Assembly (NCBI RefSeq): GCF_963576675.1
Contig: NC_088917.1
Location: forward strand, 78,168,610 to 78,232,609
Origin: Euphorbia lathyris
Taxonomy: Eukaryota; Streptophyta; Magnoliopsida; Malpighiales; Euphorbiaceae
Direction of reading: 5' to 3'
Length of the DNA stretch: 64,000 bases
Shown: one piece after another, positions 1-11,850 of the stretch
Layout: each line of letters starts with the position of its first letter
Position numbering within the stretch: position 1 is the stretch's first letter
The notes under the pieces: generated by a model
Told to the model about the DNA's origin: nothing
Seen by the model: only the letters and a program-made list of their open reading frames with translations
Database searches by the model: none
Made by a program: the position numbers and the translations under genes

Positions 1-3
1 AAT

Positions 4-1227
4 GGAATATCTGCAGCAACAGAGGCTGCAATTCTCACCGACGCACTCAAACGAAGTATTGAAGATCAAAAATTGAGCAACTTGAAAGCCAAGAATTATT
101 TGTTTCAAGCATTAGATCGGTCTGTGTTAGAGACGATTCTTAATAAAGACACAGCTAAGAGCATATGGGATTCTCCGAAACAGAAATATCAGGGCACAAC
201 ACGAGTTTAACGTGCTCACTTACAAGCTATTCGAAAAGAATTTGAAATTCTTTATATGAAAACAGTGGAAATTATAAGTAAGTACTTTGCTCGAACTCTT
301 ACTATTGTTAACAAGATGAAAGCAAACAGTGAGAGCAAAGGTGATGTTGATGTTGTCAATAAAATTCTGAGATCCATGACTTCAAAATTTGCCTATGTTG
401 TGTGTTCCATTGAGGAACCTAAAGATACAGACACACTCACCATTGATGAATTAGAAAGTAGTTTACTTGTTCATGAGCAGCAGATGAACTACCATGTTGA
501 AGAAGAGCAAGCTTTGAAGATCACACATGGAGATCATTCTGGAGGCAGAGGTCTGGGTCATGGAAGAGGACGAGGAAGAGGCTGTGGTAGACACTACTTC
601 GACAAATCAACAGTAGAGTGTTATCATTGTCACAAACTTGGACATTTTCAGTGGGAAAGTTTAAGTAAAGAGAAAGGAGCAAATTTTGTAAAGGCTGAAG
701 AAGAGATGTTGCTGATGGCGTGCGTGGATACGAACAAAAATGACAAAGAAGATATATGGTACCTTGACTCAGGTGGTAGTAATCACATGTGTGGAAGAAA
801 GGAATATTTTTCAGATCTAAATGAAAAATTCAGAGATTCTGTGAAATTGGGCAACAACTCAAGCATGGGTGTGATTGGAAAAGGTAACATCAGATTGCAA
901 GTAAATGGAATAATACAAATTATTACTAGTGCTTTTTATATACCTGAATTGAACAACAATTTGTTGAGCATTGGTCAATTACAAGAGAAGGGACTTGCTG
1001 TAGTATTCCAATATGGAAGGTGCAAGGTGTTTCATCATGAGAAAGGTTTGATCATGGATACGAAGATGTCTGCAAATATAATGTTCATATTACATGCTAT
1101 ATCTCAGCCTATAATATCCGTCTATTTCAACACAATTTCTGAGGATCTGGTCCAGTTTAGGCATTGCAGATATGAGCACTTGAGTTTTACAGGCTTAAAA
1201 AACTCTCCAACAAAAGGCAATGGTTGA
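4..1227 (+). pseudogene. gag: copia A gag-protease remnant
   Basis: The frame is open from base 4 except for an in-frame TAA at 208-210, and continues from 256 to a TGA at 1225-1227. It matches the UBN2-type copia gag. The zinc knuckle CYHCHKLGHFQWES has serine where the last cysteine of CCHC is expected. The protease motif WYLDSGGSNHM (normally DSGAS or DSGCS) follows at about 757-792. After it come the LLSIGQLQEKG block and the start of the GAG-pre-integrase domain. In a live element the product would form particles and cleave the polyprotein. The missing knuckle cysteine and the stop argue against function. Confidence 0.88.
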
Positions 1228-2427
1228 TGTTTTACCATAATTCAAGACTCCTTCAAGACTATGCAAGGATTGTTTGGTGGGGAAGCAACACCGAGATTCC
1301 TCTCCAAAAAGCAGCGCTTGAAGGGCTTCACAAATTCTTCAATTATTACATGCTGATATTTGTGGACCAATCAATCCCATCTCCAACAACAAAAAACTGT
1401 ATTTACTTACTCTTATTGATGATTTCAGTAGAAAAACATAGGTTTTCTTTTTGACAGAAAAATCAGAAGCCTTTGATATGTTCAAAAGATTCAAAATCCG
1501 TGTGGAGAAGGAGATAAACACACCAATTCGAGCCTTAAGAACTGATCGATGAGGAGAGTTTAGTTCACAAGAATTCAATAAAATTTTGTGATGTAAATGG
1601 TATAAAGGGACAACTGACAGCTGCATATTCACCACAACAAAATGGAGTTGCAGAAAGAAAGAATAGAACCATTATGAATATGGTGCGAAGCATGATTGCA
1701 GAAAAGAAAGTTCCAAAAACTTTCTGGCCCTAAGCTGTCAACTGGACTGTCCATATTCTAAATCGAAGTCCAACCTTGGCTGTGAGAAATAAGACCCCGA
1801 AAGAAGCATGGCGTGGTATCAAACCTTCAGTAGAGTATTTCAGGATTTTTGGTTGCATCTCTCATGTTCATGTACCCGATTGTAAATGCACAAAACTAGA
1901 TGATAAAAGTCTTATTTGTGTTTTACTAGGCGTCAGTGAAGAGTCGAAAGCTTACCGACTTTATGATCCTACCTCACAAAAGATCATAATAAGTCGAGAT
2001 GTGGTGTTCGGCGAGGAAAAAAAGTTGGGATTGGGACAAGAAGTATGAAAAAGCCATTGCCTGTGATTTGCAGTGGGATGATTGTGAGGAACAAATATCA
2101 GATCTTATTGATAATGAAGAGGGGATTGAATATGATTCTGACACTCATATAAAAGAAGAAAAGCAACAATCTGATTCTAATACACATGTAGAAGAAGAGC
2201 AACGTCATTTTTCCTCTGATTCCTTAGAAGAGGAAATTGTACCTAGCATAAATGAAAGGAGGCTAAGGAGACCACCATCTTGGATACAAGATTATGAGAC
2301 GAGAGATGGATTATCTGAAGAAGAAACTCAGTTGGCCTTGATAACAACAACTTATACTACTTGTTTCACTGCTGATCCTACTCAATTTGATGATGCCATA
2401 AAAGCGAGAAATGGAGGAGAGCCATGA
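1228..2427 (+). pseudogene. copia A integrase remnant
   Basis: Integrase core pieces are visible in changing frames: an IDDFSRKTWVFFL block near 1415-1455, an RTDR-stop-GEF block near 1540-1560 where copia has the second catalytic aspartate, and QQNGVAERKNRT near 1636-1672 holding the catalytic glutamate. The C-terminal part (HILNRSP, FRIFGC, RDVVFGEE) runs from 1750 to 2010, followed by an acidic linker to 2427. At least three stops and two frameshifts interrupt it. It would have joined cDNA to the chromosome; now it is a fossil. Confidence 0.85.
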
Positions 2428-3894
2428 ATTTAGAAATAGAAGCAATTAAATGGAATGATACATGGGAATTGACTAAGTTACCTGAAGGAGGAAAGAAAAT
2501 TGGCGTGGAGTGGCTTTTCAAGACTAAGTTTAATGAGAATGGTGAAGTTGATAAATACAAGGCTCGACTTGTTGTGAAGGGTATTCTCAGCAGCATGGGG
2601 TAGATTATACATAAGTGTTTGCACCTGTTGCATGTATGGAAACAATTCGCTTGGTGGTAGCCCTTGCCGCTCAAAAAGGATGGGCGATTTATCAGCTTGA
2701 TGTCAAATCGGCATTTCTATATGGTGAGATGAATGAAGAGGTCTTTGTGGAACAACCACCTGGTTATGTAGAAAAAGGGCAGGAACACAAAGTTTATAAA
2801 TTGAAAAACACGCTCTACGGTCTTAAGCAAGCACCACGTGCTTGGTACAGCCGTATAGAAGCATACTTCATGAAGGAAGGTTTTGAGAATTGTGACTACG
2901 AACATACTTTGTTTATCAAGATAGGAAAAGAAGGAAAAATTTGATTGTGAGTTTGTATGTCGATGATCTTAGCTTTACTGGAAATGATAGGTTCAAAATT
3001 TAAAAATTCCATGAAACGTGAGTTCGATATGACTGATCTTGGAAAAATGAGGTATTTTCCCGGCCTTGAAATTTTGCAAAGTTCAAAAGGTGTGTTCATT
3101 AGTCAGAAAAAGTATGTTTTAGAAGTGTTGCAAAGGTTCAGAATGGCTGAAAGTAATTCAATTAAAAATCCAATTGTCCCAAAAGTTGCAAATTTGTAAA
3201 AGATGAAAATGGTGTTAAGATAGACAAAACACATTTTAAATAGATTGTTGGTTGTCTCATGTATCTTACAGCTACTCGACCAGGTGTGATGTTCGTTGTT
3301 GGTCTTATTAGTAGGTATATGGAGAATCCTACTGAGTTTCATTTACAAGTTGCAAAAAGGGTGCTGAGATATTTGAAGGGGACATTTGATTTTGGAATTT
3401 TCTATTCGAGGGGAGGAAAAACTGAACTAATTGCATACACAGACAGTGACTATGCTGGAGATCTAGAAGAAAGAAAAACTACTTCAGGCTATGTTTTCTT
3501 ATTGGGTTCAGGAGGAGCAGTATCTTGGTTATCAAAAAAGCAACTAGTAGTAAGTCTTTCCACCACTGAAGCGGAATACATTGCAGCAACAGCTTGTGCA
3601 TGTCAAACAATATGGTTAAGAAGAGTGCTGGAAAAATTGAGTCTTAATCAGGGTAAGACTACTGTTATTCATTGGGTTAATAGTTCGGCTATCAAACTTT
3701 CGAAGAATCCAGTAATGCACGGTCAAAGTAAACATATAGATGTGTGATTTCATTTTTTGAGGGAGCTCACAAAGGCTGGTACTGTCAAGTTGGTTTATTG
3801 CAGTAGTCAAGAACAATTAGCTGATTTAATGACTAAGCCACTCAAGCTGGATGCCTTTTTGAAGTTGCATGCAATGTTAGCAGTATGTTCTTAA
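2428..3894 (+). pseudogene. copia A reverse transcriptase-RNase H remnant
   Basis: The RT begins near 2430 (WNDTWELTKLPEG). It includes the QLDVKSAFLYGEM block near 2695-2730, [16 protein letters not shown] near 2812-2865, and a frameshifted YVDDL near 2957-2972. RNase H follows (YTDSDYAGDLEERKTTSGY near 3435-3492, STTEAEYIA near 3561-3587). The frame 3259-3747 ends at a TGA where copia normally has an arginine codon (KHIDVRFHF context), consistent with CGA to TGA. It then stays open to the natural end near 3894. Frame breaks near 2600, 2945 and 3200 make it inactive. Confidence 0.88.
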
Positions 3895-3939
3895 ACAGAT
3901 GTAAACTGATGCTTAATGCATCCAGTTTAAGGGAGGAAA

Positions 3940-4124
3940 TGTTGAGTTAAGTTTAAATTAGTCAAAATAAAAAACCCTGATTTTTGGGTAACGTTACTTT
4001 CTGTTAGTTCCATGTATTTAGGAGTTGTTAAACATGAATTCCTAATTCCTTGCTTAGTTTGTTATGTAAGGCTAGTTTAAATAGCCAAACTCATTATCTT
4101 TTCATAAATATTTTGTTTTCAACA
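3940..4124 (+). repeat. 3' LTR of copia A
   Basis: A purine tract AAGGGAGGAAA at 3929-3939 precedes TGTTGA. The segment ends TCAACA, giving a perfect 6-bp terminal inverted repeat over 185 bp, as expected of a copia LTR. A TATA-like tract lies near 4075-4082. The partner LTR is outside the window. Confidence 0.75.
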
Positions 4125-4634
4125 TAAACACTGTAAAGTTAATGACACATTAACATAAAAACATCTTCAAATTTATGACATTTAATTACCAAAATGTCTC
4201 TATTTAGCTATATTAAAAGTCTATTAAGTCTCAAATACAACACAGTTTAATTTTGTCAGCAATACCCTGAATAATAAATTTTACTAAAATTAAATTTATT
4301 ATTATTCTTAACAATTTACCAAACTCCAAATAAATAAATCAATGCAATAATTAGCAAAAAAAAAAAAAAAAACAAGGCCAAATGTTACAACTATTACTTT
4401 AATACTGTATGAACGTAACATAAATTTTACATTGCGATTTAGCTTTAACAAACTTATTTCAAATGAAAAAAAAAGGAAAAAAATGATGATGTCTTGGAAG
4501 TTTAACAAAGACAACAAACAAAGCTAAAGGATTGATCAATGGTCAAGTTTGAACTTATAATATCTCTTCGAGATATCTTGATTACAGATTCTGAATACGA
4601 ATCGATTGAGCTAATAATCATTTATTTTTTTAGA

Positions 4635-4815
4635 TCAAGTCCCTAAACTTTAACATCTTAAGAATTAAGCCTTTAATTTTTTTTTTTACTCATTGCACCC
4701 TTAACTAACGGCTCTGTTAATTAAACCGTTAGTGAAAGACTCAATGGTTACGAAAATTAAAGATCCGGAATTTAATCTTTAAAATCTTAAAAGTTTAGGG
4801 GATTGAATATGATTT
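4635..4815. repeat. small palindromic MITE-like element, copy 1
   Basis: The two ends are inverted repeats of about 40 bp (CCCTAAACTTTAACATCTTA against the reverse complement of TCTTAAAAGTTTAGGGGATT). The centre has a second short palindrome (TAACGG...CCGTTA). There is no coding capacity. The rest of 4125-4634 and 4816-5116 is AT-rich and I see nothing in it. Confidence 0.5.
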
Positions 4816-5116
4816 TTGCTTATAATAACAAAAATTAAAATGAATTACAGAGACTTAAGATACTATATATTAGCTAATTTAAAACGTTTTTGTATAACAT
4901 ATGTTAGTATAACGAATTTTAATAGTATATTTTTATTTATATTTTTTCATATGTATTAGTTTGGAAGTTTAATCGTTAAATTAATTCGAATGTATTATAT
5001 TTTATATTTTATTTCAACTTCTTTAATTATTGGATATGTATATATTAAAAAATAGTTATTGATTATGGTTTAAAAAATAATAAGGCAATTAAATAACAAT
5101 ATTAAAATATATGATT

Positions 5117-5345
5117 AACCCCTTAAGCTATCAAGATTTTAAAGATTAAGCTCCTTAAGTTTTATAAGATTTTAAGAACTAAGTCCTTCATTTTAATTTC
5201 ATAAGCATTGAACTTTTAACTAACGGTTTAATTAACTAAACCATTAGCGAGAGGTTCAATGTGTGTAAAAACTAAAGATTAGGGGTTTAATACTTAAAAC
5301 TGTTAAATTTTAAAGGTTTAATTTGTAAAAATAAATGATCGGGGA
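5117..5345. repeat. small palindromic MITE-like element, copy 2
   Basis: This is a diverged second copy of the 4635-4815 element. It has the same order of features: CTTAAG and AAGATTTTAA ends, an ACTAACGGTTTAATTAACTAAACCATTAG centre interrupted only by substitutions, then the inverted end near 5280-5345. I cannot assign a superfamily. The flank to 5540 is featureless. Confidence 0.45.
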
Positions 5346-5685
5346 GCTTCCTTAAAAATGAAAAGGTTCAAGGATTTAATTATGAATTTAGCCAATTCTG
5401 AATACTTCCACGTTTATGTGTATTACAAATTAAGAGAAAAGGTTAACAATACAAAAAAGTAATTAAATATCATGTAAATAAATTAGTGAAGCATTTATAG
5501 GATCCAATTCAAGTTACAAAGTATTACAGATTGCAACCAACACTACAGGAAAAATAGTTCTTAAAGAGAGAGAACATTCTCATTGAAATTCTGAATACTC
5601 TCGTTAAAATATTTTTAATGAGAAAAATTACTCTGGTGACTCTCTTTATTACAGGATAAAAGTATTAATGAGGAGATAGTGTTAT

Positions 5686-5889
5686 TATGAAACAGTGATA
5701 GAAGGAAGAATCAATTTCTCTTATTTAACACCTTTATCAGTACAGGTTTATATACTGCCTTTAACATGACTAAAGTGTGTTGACAGCAAAGCAAAATAAT
5801 CCCGCCAAAACTAACCAATTCCTAACTACTTGTTAACAATAACAAAACTAATGTTTACTGTTTTAACAATTCATCTTGTAACTCCAACA
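5686..5889 (-). repeat. 3' LTR of copia B
   Basis: The 204-bp repeat is almost identical to 10422-10626. Read on the minus strand it starts TGTTGGAGTTAC and ends TTTCATA. The TTGAGGAGT tract just upstream (minus strand, 5890-5898) is the likely polypurine tract. The flanking 5681-5685 is GTTAT. Confidence 0.93.
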
Positions 5890-5894
5890 ACTCC

Positions 5895-8753
5895 TCAAGA
5901 TGAATCTATCCTTTCAAAACCCATTTTATTCAAAGCAGGAAGCATATGAGCAGAGCTTAACGGTTTGGTGAATAAATCTGCAATTTGCTCTGTTGTAGAT
6001 ATGAATGAGGATGAAACGAAACCATTTGCAATATGTTCACAAATGACATGACAATCAATGTCAACATGCTTGATCTTCTCGTGGAATACAGGGTCTTTAG
6101 CAATTGCAATTGCTGATTGACTGTCGTTGTACATCGGAATTGGCATCTTTGGTTGAAGGCAAAAATCTTTTAACAGATAAGAAATCCACTTTAATTCACA
6201 TGAGGTCACTGCCATACTCCTGTATTCAGCTTCGGCAGATGACTTGCTCACTGTCGGTTGCTTCTTTGTCTTCCAAGAAATTAATGAATTGCCTATCATG
6301 ATACAAAATCCAGTTAAAGATCGCCTCGTTATCTTGCACCTTGCCCAATCCACATCACAGTAAGAAACTATTTGTGTAATATCAGAATCCTTTGGATAGA
6401 ACAATCCACATGTCATGGATCCCTTCAAATACTTGAGAACATGAAGAGCAGCTTGCAGATGATGCTGACATGGTTTTTACATATATTGACTTAGTTGGTT
6501 GGTAGCATATGCAATGTCCGGTCTGGAAAAACCGAGATAGAGTAGTCTCCCTACCAATCTTCTATATACGCCAGGATCATCTAATGTGATACCTGCATCT
6601 GATAAGAGAGTGGAGTCAATTGACATAGGACTAGTGACAGATTGAGCATTCTCAAGCCCTGCATCAACTAACATGTCTCTGATGTACTTCGTTTGTGTAA
6701 GCAGTAGTCCTTGACTTGTTCTTGTCATTTCCACTCCAAGAAAATACTTGGCTGGACCTAAGTCTTTGATAGTGAACAATGAATGTAAATAATCCTTGAC
6801 ACATTGAATAAGAAATTGGTCAGAACCCATGACAAGGATGTCATCTACATAAATCAACACTGCCAGAAATGAATTTGGGGTAACTTGAGTAAACAAGCAG
6901 TGATCATTCTTTGATCTAGAAAAACCATAAGCTAAGAGTTGTGATGATAGCTCTTTATGCCATTGACGACCAGCTTGTTTGAGCCCATAAAGGGACTTAA
7001 CCAACTTGCAACAATACCCATTTGGTACCTTATCATATCCCTGAGGGACTTGTAGATATATATCTTCATCAAGTGTCCCATGTAAATATGCGTTATTTAC
7101 ATCTATCTGTTCTATATTCCATCCTCGTGCGGCCCCAATAGCTAGAAAAGTTCTAACTGTAACTTGTCTTGCCACGGGACTGAAACTGGCATGATAATCA
7201 ACTCCATACACTTGGTTATAACCTTTAGCAACTAACCTTGCTTTGCACCTCTCCACCTCTCCTGTTGATTTGTATTTGATTCTATAAACCCATCCAGCTG
7301 CTAGGGGTCGTATCCCTTTTGGTAATGGTACTATGTCCCATGTGTGGTTTTCTTCTAACGCCTGAAGTTCTGCTTGCATTGCTTGAACCCATTCCGGTTG
7401 GATTTTTGCCTCCTCGTACTTAGTAGGTTCTTTTAGTTGCAATAGTTGAGTAAAAAAAACCTTGTGATCATCTGTAATTGTGACAGAAGTTGGTCTTTGT
7501 TCGCTCCGCACTTGTTGACAAGCAACAAAATCCTTTAACCAAGTCGGTGCTTTAATGATTCTGGTGGATTTTCGAAGGTTTGGAATATTTGTTGTTTTTG
7601 GTGCATCAGGGGAAAGAGAAGTGTTTGATAGTGCATCAGGTGGAGTTGAGGGAATATTTGTTGGAGGAATTGGTTGAGAAATTAAGGGCTGTGCTGAGTT
7701 GAGTTGTGCTGAGCTGAGCTGTGCTGAGCTGAGTTGAGGAGGTATGATTGACTGTGATAAGAAAGGAAAATTGTTTTCTACAAACCGAACATCTCGAGAT
7801 GTAATCATTTGGTTAGTAGACTCATTGAAAACCTTATAGCCCTTTTTTCCAGGAGTGAATCCCATAAACACACCAGAATGACTTCTAGGACTGAACTTAT
7901 CTTTATTTGGTCTAGTATCTGAGTAATAGCACCTGCACCCAAAAACATAAAATTTATCATAAGCAGGTACTTGGTTAAACATCCTTTCATGCGGAGATAT
8001 CCAATTAAGGATTCTTGATGGAAGGACATTAATTATTGATGCTGCCATCAAAACTGCTTCACCCCAAACTGTAGTTGGAATTCCGGATTGAAATAGAATG
8101 GCCCTGGCTACCTCAAGTAGATGTTTGTGTTTCCTCTCAACCACTCCATTTTGTTGGGGAGTGTAAATGCAAGTTGTCTGATGCAGGATGCCCCTGGATT
8201 GAAATAATGCTTGACAACTGGAGTTCACAAACTCAGTTCCATTGTCACTACGTATGACTTTAACATGTGTATCAAATTGACATTGTACCATGTTCAGAAA
8301 AGTTTCAATAGCAGAAGCAACCTGTGCTTTTGACTGTAATAATACAATCCAAACCATCCTTGTATAGTCATCCACTAGTGTAATAAAATACCTGGCACCA
8401 GTAAAAGAAGCTATCTTATATGGACCCCATAAATCAATGTGTAACAATTCAAATTTAGCACTTGTTGTTATTGAACTTCTTGAAAAAGGGAGTCTGTGCT
8501 GCTTTGCATAGGGACAAACATTGCAATTTTCTGAAATACAAGTTGCCTGTATATTACTAATATGATTCAAAACATCAAAAGATGCATGACCCAATCGTTT
8601 ATGCCAAATATCAGAAGCTACAGATGTATTAACACTAGAAAAACAAAAATCTCTTATTCTTGTTATCTCTTCTTCACTAAAAGATCTTTCATCCAAGGTG
8701 TATAGACCATCTTCCTGCCATCCCACAGCCTTGATAATGCCAGTATCCTTATC
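5895..8753 (-). pseudogene. pol: copia B integrase-reverse transcriptase-RNase H
   Basis: The same frame as gag continues downstream of the TAG. Visible in order are GAG-pre-integrase (WHKRLGHASFDVLNHI), a CxxC pair, integrase core ([27 protein letters not shown]), a linker, RT (NTWDIVPLPKG-like start, QIDVNNAYLHG, YGLKQAGRQW, IYVDDILVMGSD) and RNase H (SYCDVDWARC, SSAEAEYRSMA, ending NKMGFERIDSS). One in-frame TAA at 6477-6479 lies where copia RNase H linkers normally carry glutamine (QYM-stop-KPCQ). No frameshift was seen. A 15-bp repeat near 7688-7735 encodes a repeated AQLSS unit in the linker. Confidence 0.9.
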
Positions 8754-10388
8754 CTACAGATAACAGTAATGTGATTGAAAAATTACTGTTAAGTTTGTCT
8801 GCTTTAGTAACTGTCCTATGGATAACATGTTATATTTGAAGCTTGGGACATATAGAACATTCTCCAACTCAATGTTGGGTGATAATCTGATATTTCCAAC
8901 AGATTTGATCTTTTGTATAGCTCCATCTGGCATGATTACTTGTTGATTATGAGTTGCAGGTTTCAATACATTGAATAATGATTCAACTGAGCACATATGT
9001 GTGGTGGCACCACTATCCAAAATCCAGCACAATGTAAATTGACCATTAGGATATTTCATACCTGAAAATCCAGCGAAAGCTGTGAAATCCATGTTGTTGT
9101 TGTTTGGATGTTGAATTGGTGAGTCTGCTACCTCTTTATCTTTTCCTTTAAGCATCCTGTAAACTTCATTTAACATGTGTTTCACACTAACATTTTCTTC
9201 AATACTATCATAATCGATATCATTTTCATTCGCAACATCTGCATTACCACATTGTACTGCATTCGCCCGATTATAACTAGTGTTGCCTGACCTGTTCCCA
9301 GTATTGTTCTTCTTCTGAAAACGTTGTTGTTGCTTGAATTTTGGGTGCCATTCTGGATATCCAACAAGCTTAAAACATTCTGCCTTAGTATGTCCAGACA
9401 TATCACAATGGTCACATTGTTTATCACTCTTAGAATTGCCATTATTCCTATTTCCTGCAGCATTATTTTTCCTTCCAGTTTGTGCCATGTTTGCTACCTC
9501 TATATGCTGATCAATTGCTATCTCATGTTGTTTTTCTACTTTTAATAACATGGAATAAGCTTTATTGATGTTAGGTAATGGCTCCATCAATAAAACCTGA
9601 TTCTTAACATGTTCATAGCTTTCATTTAAACCTATGAGAAACTGCATCAGTTTGGTATCCTCAAGTGTTTCTGCCATACGCTGAAAAGCATTGCAGTCAC
9701 AATTTCTTGAGGCTCCACAATGACAACTGGGAATAGGAGTTAGAAAACTCAATTCGTCCCACAGACGTTTCAGTTTGTTGAAATATTGAAGTATAGAAGC
9801 ATTACCTTGAACAGACAATGCTATTTCTCTTTGAATTTTGTAGAGCATAGGTCCATTGCTTGTGCCAAAGCGATGTTCCAGATCTGTCCACAATTCTCTT
9901 GATGTTGAAGCATACTGAAAACCCTCAGCAATCTCTTTAGACATGCTGTTAATTATCCAGGCTGTAACTAAACAATCTTGTTTAAGCCATTTCTGATAAT
10001 CTGTTGAGCCTTCTTCTGGTACTTCTTCATCCTTGAGTATGAAATTGCTTTTCTCTTTGACAGTGAGAGCGCGAACAACAGCTCTTCGCCATGAGATGTA
10101 GTTGTTTCCGGTTAATTGGAAATTGATGATCGTTAAACCAGGATTGTCTTGATTCTGAGAAATTAGGTTATTCATGTTTGCGATTTCTTGATCTGCAATG
10201 TTGTCATTACGAGTTCCTTCTTCTCTGTTTGTTACCTCAGGATCGCGGAATTGATCTCCTCCTCTTCGTGGATTTTGAACGCGTTCTCTACTTCTTCCTC
10301 GTCTGGAAGATGCTACGATCTCTTCTTCACTATCTGACGGAAATTGTTCCTCAAACGGAATCTCTCTGATCCTTCGACCTTTCACCAT
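8754..10388 (-). pseudogene. gag: copia B gag-protease
   Basis: The start chosen is the ATG at 10388 (MVKGRRIREIPFEEQF). The longer frame upstream begins inside the LTR. The N-terminus is charged; a copia gag domain follows (NYISWRRAVVRAL, then LWTDLEHRFGTSNG). The zinc knuckle is CDHCDMSGHTKAEC, followed by the protease motif WILDSGATTHMC and the MLSIGQL block. The frame meets TAG at 8754-8756 where related proteins usually have glutamine, then stays open in the same frame into integrase. Capsid and protease therefore look intact; only the join to pol is cut. A natural readthrough stop is possible but I know no such case at this site. Confidence 0.88.
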
Positions 10389-10409
10389 TAATCGATGAAG
10401 GAAGAACCT

Positions 10410-10421
10410 GCTCTGATACCA
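10410..10421 (-). promoter_or_regulatory. primer-binding site of copia B
   Basis: On the minus strand this reads TGGTATCAGAGC directly after the 5' LTR. It is complementary to the 3' end of initiator methionine tRNA, the usual plant copia primer. Confidence 0.9.
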
Positions 10422-10626
10422 TATGAAACAGATGATAGAAGGAAGAATCAATTTCTCTTATTTAACACCTTTATCAGTACAGGTTTATATACTGCTTTTA
10501 ACATGACTAAAGTGTGTTGACAGCAAAGCAAAATAATCCCGCCAAAACTAACCAATTCCTAACTACTTGTTAACAATAACAAAACTAATGTTTACTGTTT
10601 TAACAATTCATCTTGTAACTCCAACA
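10422..10626 (-). repeat. 5' LTR of copia B
   Basis: The 205-bp repeat matches 5686-5889 except for one C/T difference and one extra base. It is followed outward by the second GTTAT target duplication. As the 5' LTR it holds the promoter. Confidence 0.93.
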
Positions 10627-10982
10627 GTTATCAAACTTATAAACTTACATTAATAATAATTTTATCCCTATTAAATTATTTTTAATGATAAGAAAATCCT
10701 CTCATTAAAGTATTTGTAATTATTTGAAAATAATACTAATTAAAGTGTTTATCATAAATAAAAATATTTTGATTAAAGTGTTTATAGTGTTATTTCTCCT
10801 CATTAATAATATTATTTGAACTCCTTTCAAAAAAAAAATTATTATTTAAACTAAAAATGAATGAAGGAAGCTCTGATATCATCAAATTTATAATTAATAT
10901 TATAAACAAAACATAATCTCAAGTTGAACATCGTAATCCCTAAATATTACTAACATACAGCAACAAATCCAACACTTCAACC

Positions 10983-11842
10983 TAGGGCCGGCTCATCATC
11001 GTTTGAGGCCCCAGACAAGATATAAATTTGAAGCTCTTTGTATATAAATAAAATTTTGAAACTACATAAATTTATATAATTTTAATTTGACGAAAAAATA
11101 TATCTTTTATGCTTTTTTGTTATTCATTTTTTCCATTCGTAGATCTTGTATTGATTTTAGTTTGTACTTGTGTGAGGTTTTATTTTTTGCCGGTTTCTTG
11201 TTGTAGTTGTACTTTTTTCATCTAATTGAATGATATAAGCATTTTCATAAAAAAAATGGTGAAAAAATACCATATAATTTTAGAACTTGTAAAAAAGAGA
11301 AAAGAGAAAAGAAATATTCATATAAACATAAAAATATTATTTTCTAAAAACTGATCTCTGTCAATTAAAATCACTAATTAAAATTTATATTCAATACCCT
11401 TTTAAATTTTTTTTATAAATATTTCATAAAATATTAACGATATATTAAAAAAAAAAGAGGACATTACATATAAAAACACTCTTGAACATTATTTTACAGT
11501 TTGATAACTCTTTTTTCTCTTTTTATCATTGTTTATTTTTTCTTGGATTTTGTCATTTTGTCATTCTTTATTTCTGTTTTTGTCACATTTCAGTTTATTT
11601 TTGGAATTAAACGATTAATTGTAAAAAAAATCTCAGCAGTCGCAATGTTTGATGATATAACCAATTTTTTCTTTCAAAAACTTAACATTTAAAGAAATTC
11701 TTTTACACTACTAATTTGTTGTAAATAGTTAACCAAATCTTGACTAATATGTAACTAACCCTAAAAAAAAATACTATATGGTGCTTCCAATTTTTGGGCC
11801 CTAGACGGCTGTTTCTATTGCCTAAGGATAGAGCCCGCCCTG
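10983..11842. mobile_element. non-autonomous hAT element
   Basis: An exact 8-bp target duplication CTTCAACC flanks the segment (10975-10982 and 11843-11850). The terminal inverted repeats are TAGGGCCGGCTC and, reverse-complemented from the right, CAGGGCGGGCTC (10 of 12 identical). The 860-bp interior is AT-rich and has no transposase-like frame, so it must move with help from another hAT. Confidence 0.85.
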
Positions 11843-11850
11843 CTTCAACC

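Larger units (their letters stand above)
1..4124 (+). mobile_element. Ty1/copia retrotransposon A, 3' portion
   Basis: The window opens inside the gag of a Ty1/copia element. Gag, zinc knuckle, protease, integrase, reverse transcriptase and RNase H pieces follow in copia order (integrase before RT), then a polypurine tract and the 3' LTR. The 5' LTR and primer site lie outside the window, so target duplication and age cannot be assessed. The coding part has many stops and frameshifts, so this is an old dead copy. Confidence 0.93.
5686..10626 (-). mobile_element. Ty1/copia retrotransposon B, nearly intact
   Basis: The element is 4941 bp on the minus strand with two LTRs of 204 and 205 bp. They differ by one substitution and one indel, so insertion was recent. 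Target duplication GTTAT is exact (5681-5685 and 10627-10631). It has a primer site next to the 5' LTR and one gag-pol frame. Relative to the duplication the LTR runs TG...TA rather than TG...CA. The frame is broken by only two stops, so the copy is recently dead, or may be expressed with readthrough. Confidence 0.95.
5541..10830. mobile_element. CACTA-like terminus with subterminal repeats, split by copia B
   Basis: CACTACAGGAAAAATAG at 5541 matches the terminal motif of plant CACTA (En/Spm) elements. Downstream, and continuing on the far side of copia B, is a cluster of short palindromic words of the type ATTAAAGTATTTTTAATGAG (near 5600-5625, 10665-10690, 10700-10720, 10735-10800). That resembles CACTA subterminal repeats. 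The other end was not identified, so only one terminus is supported. The right boundary given is where the repeat cluster fades. Confidence 0.4.

Noticed and set aside
10410..10421. tRNA-like strings (TGGTATCAGAGC) here and at 13708, 18301, 39513 and 47788 as tRNA gene pieces
   Set aside because: Each lies directly beside an LTR and is a primer-binding site. No cloverleaf or anticodon arm is present.
11501..11692. Hydrophobic 63-residue frame within the hAT element
   Set aside because: It is a T-rich tract giving phenylalanine and isoleucine by composition. It lies inside a non-coding MITE.
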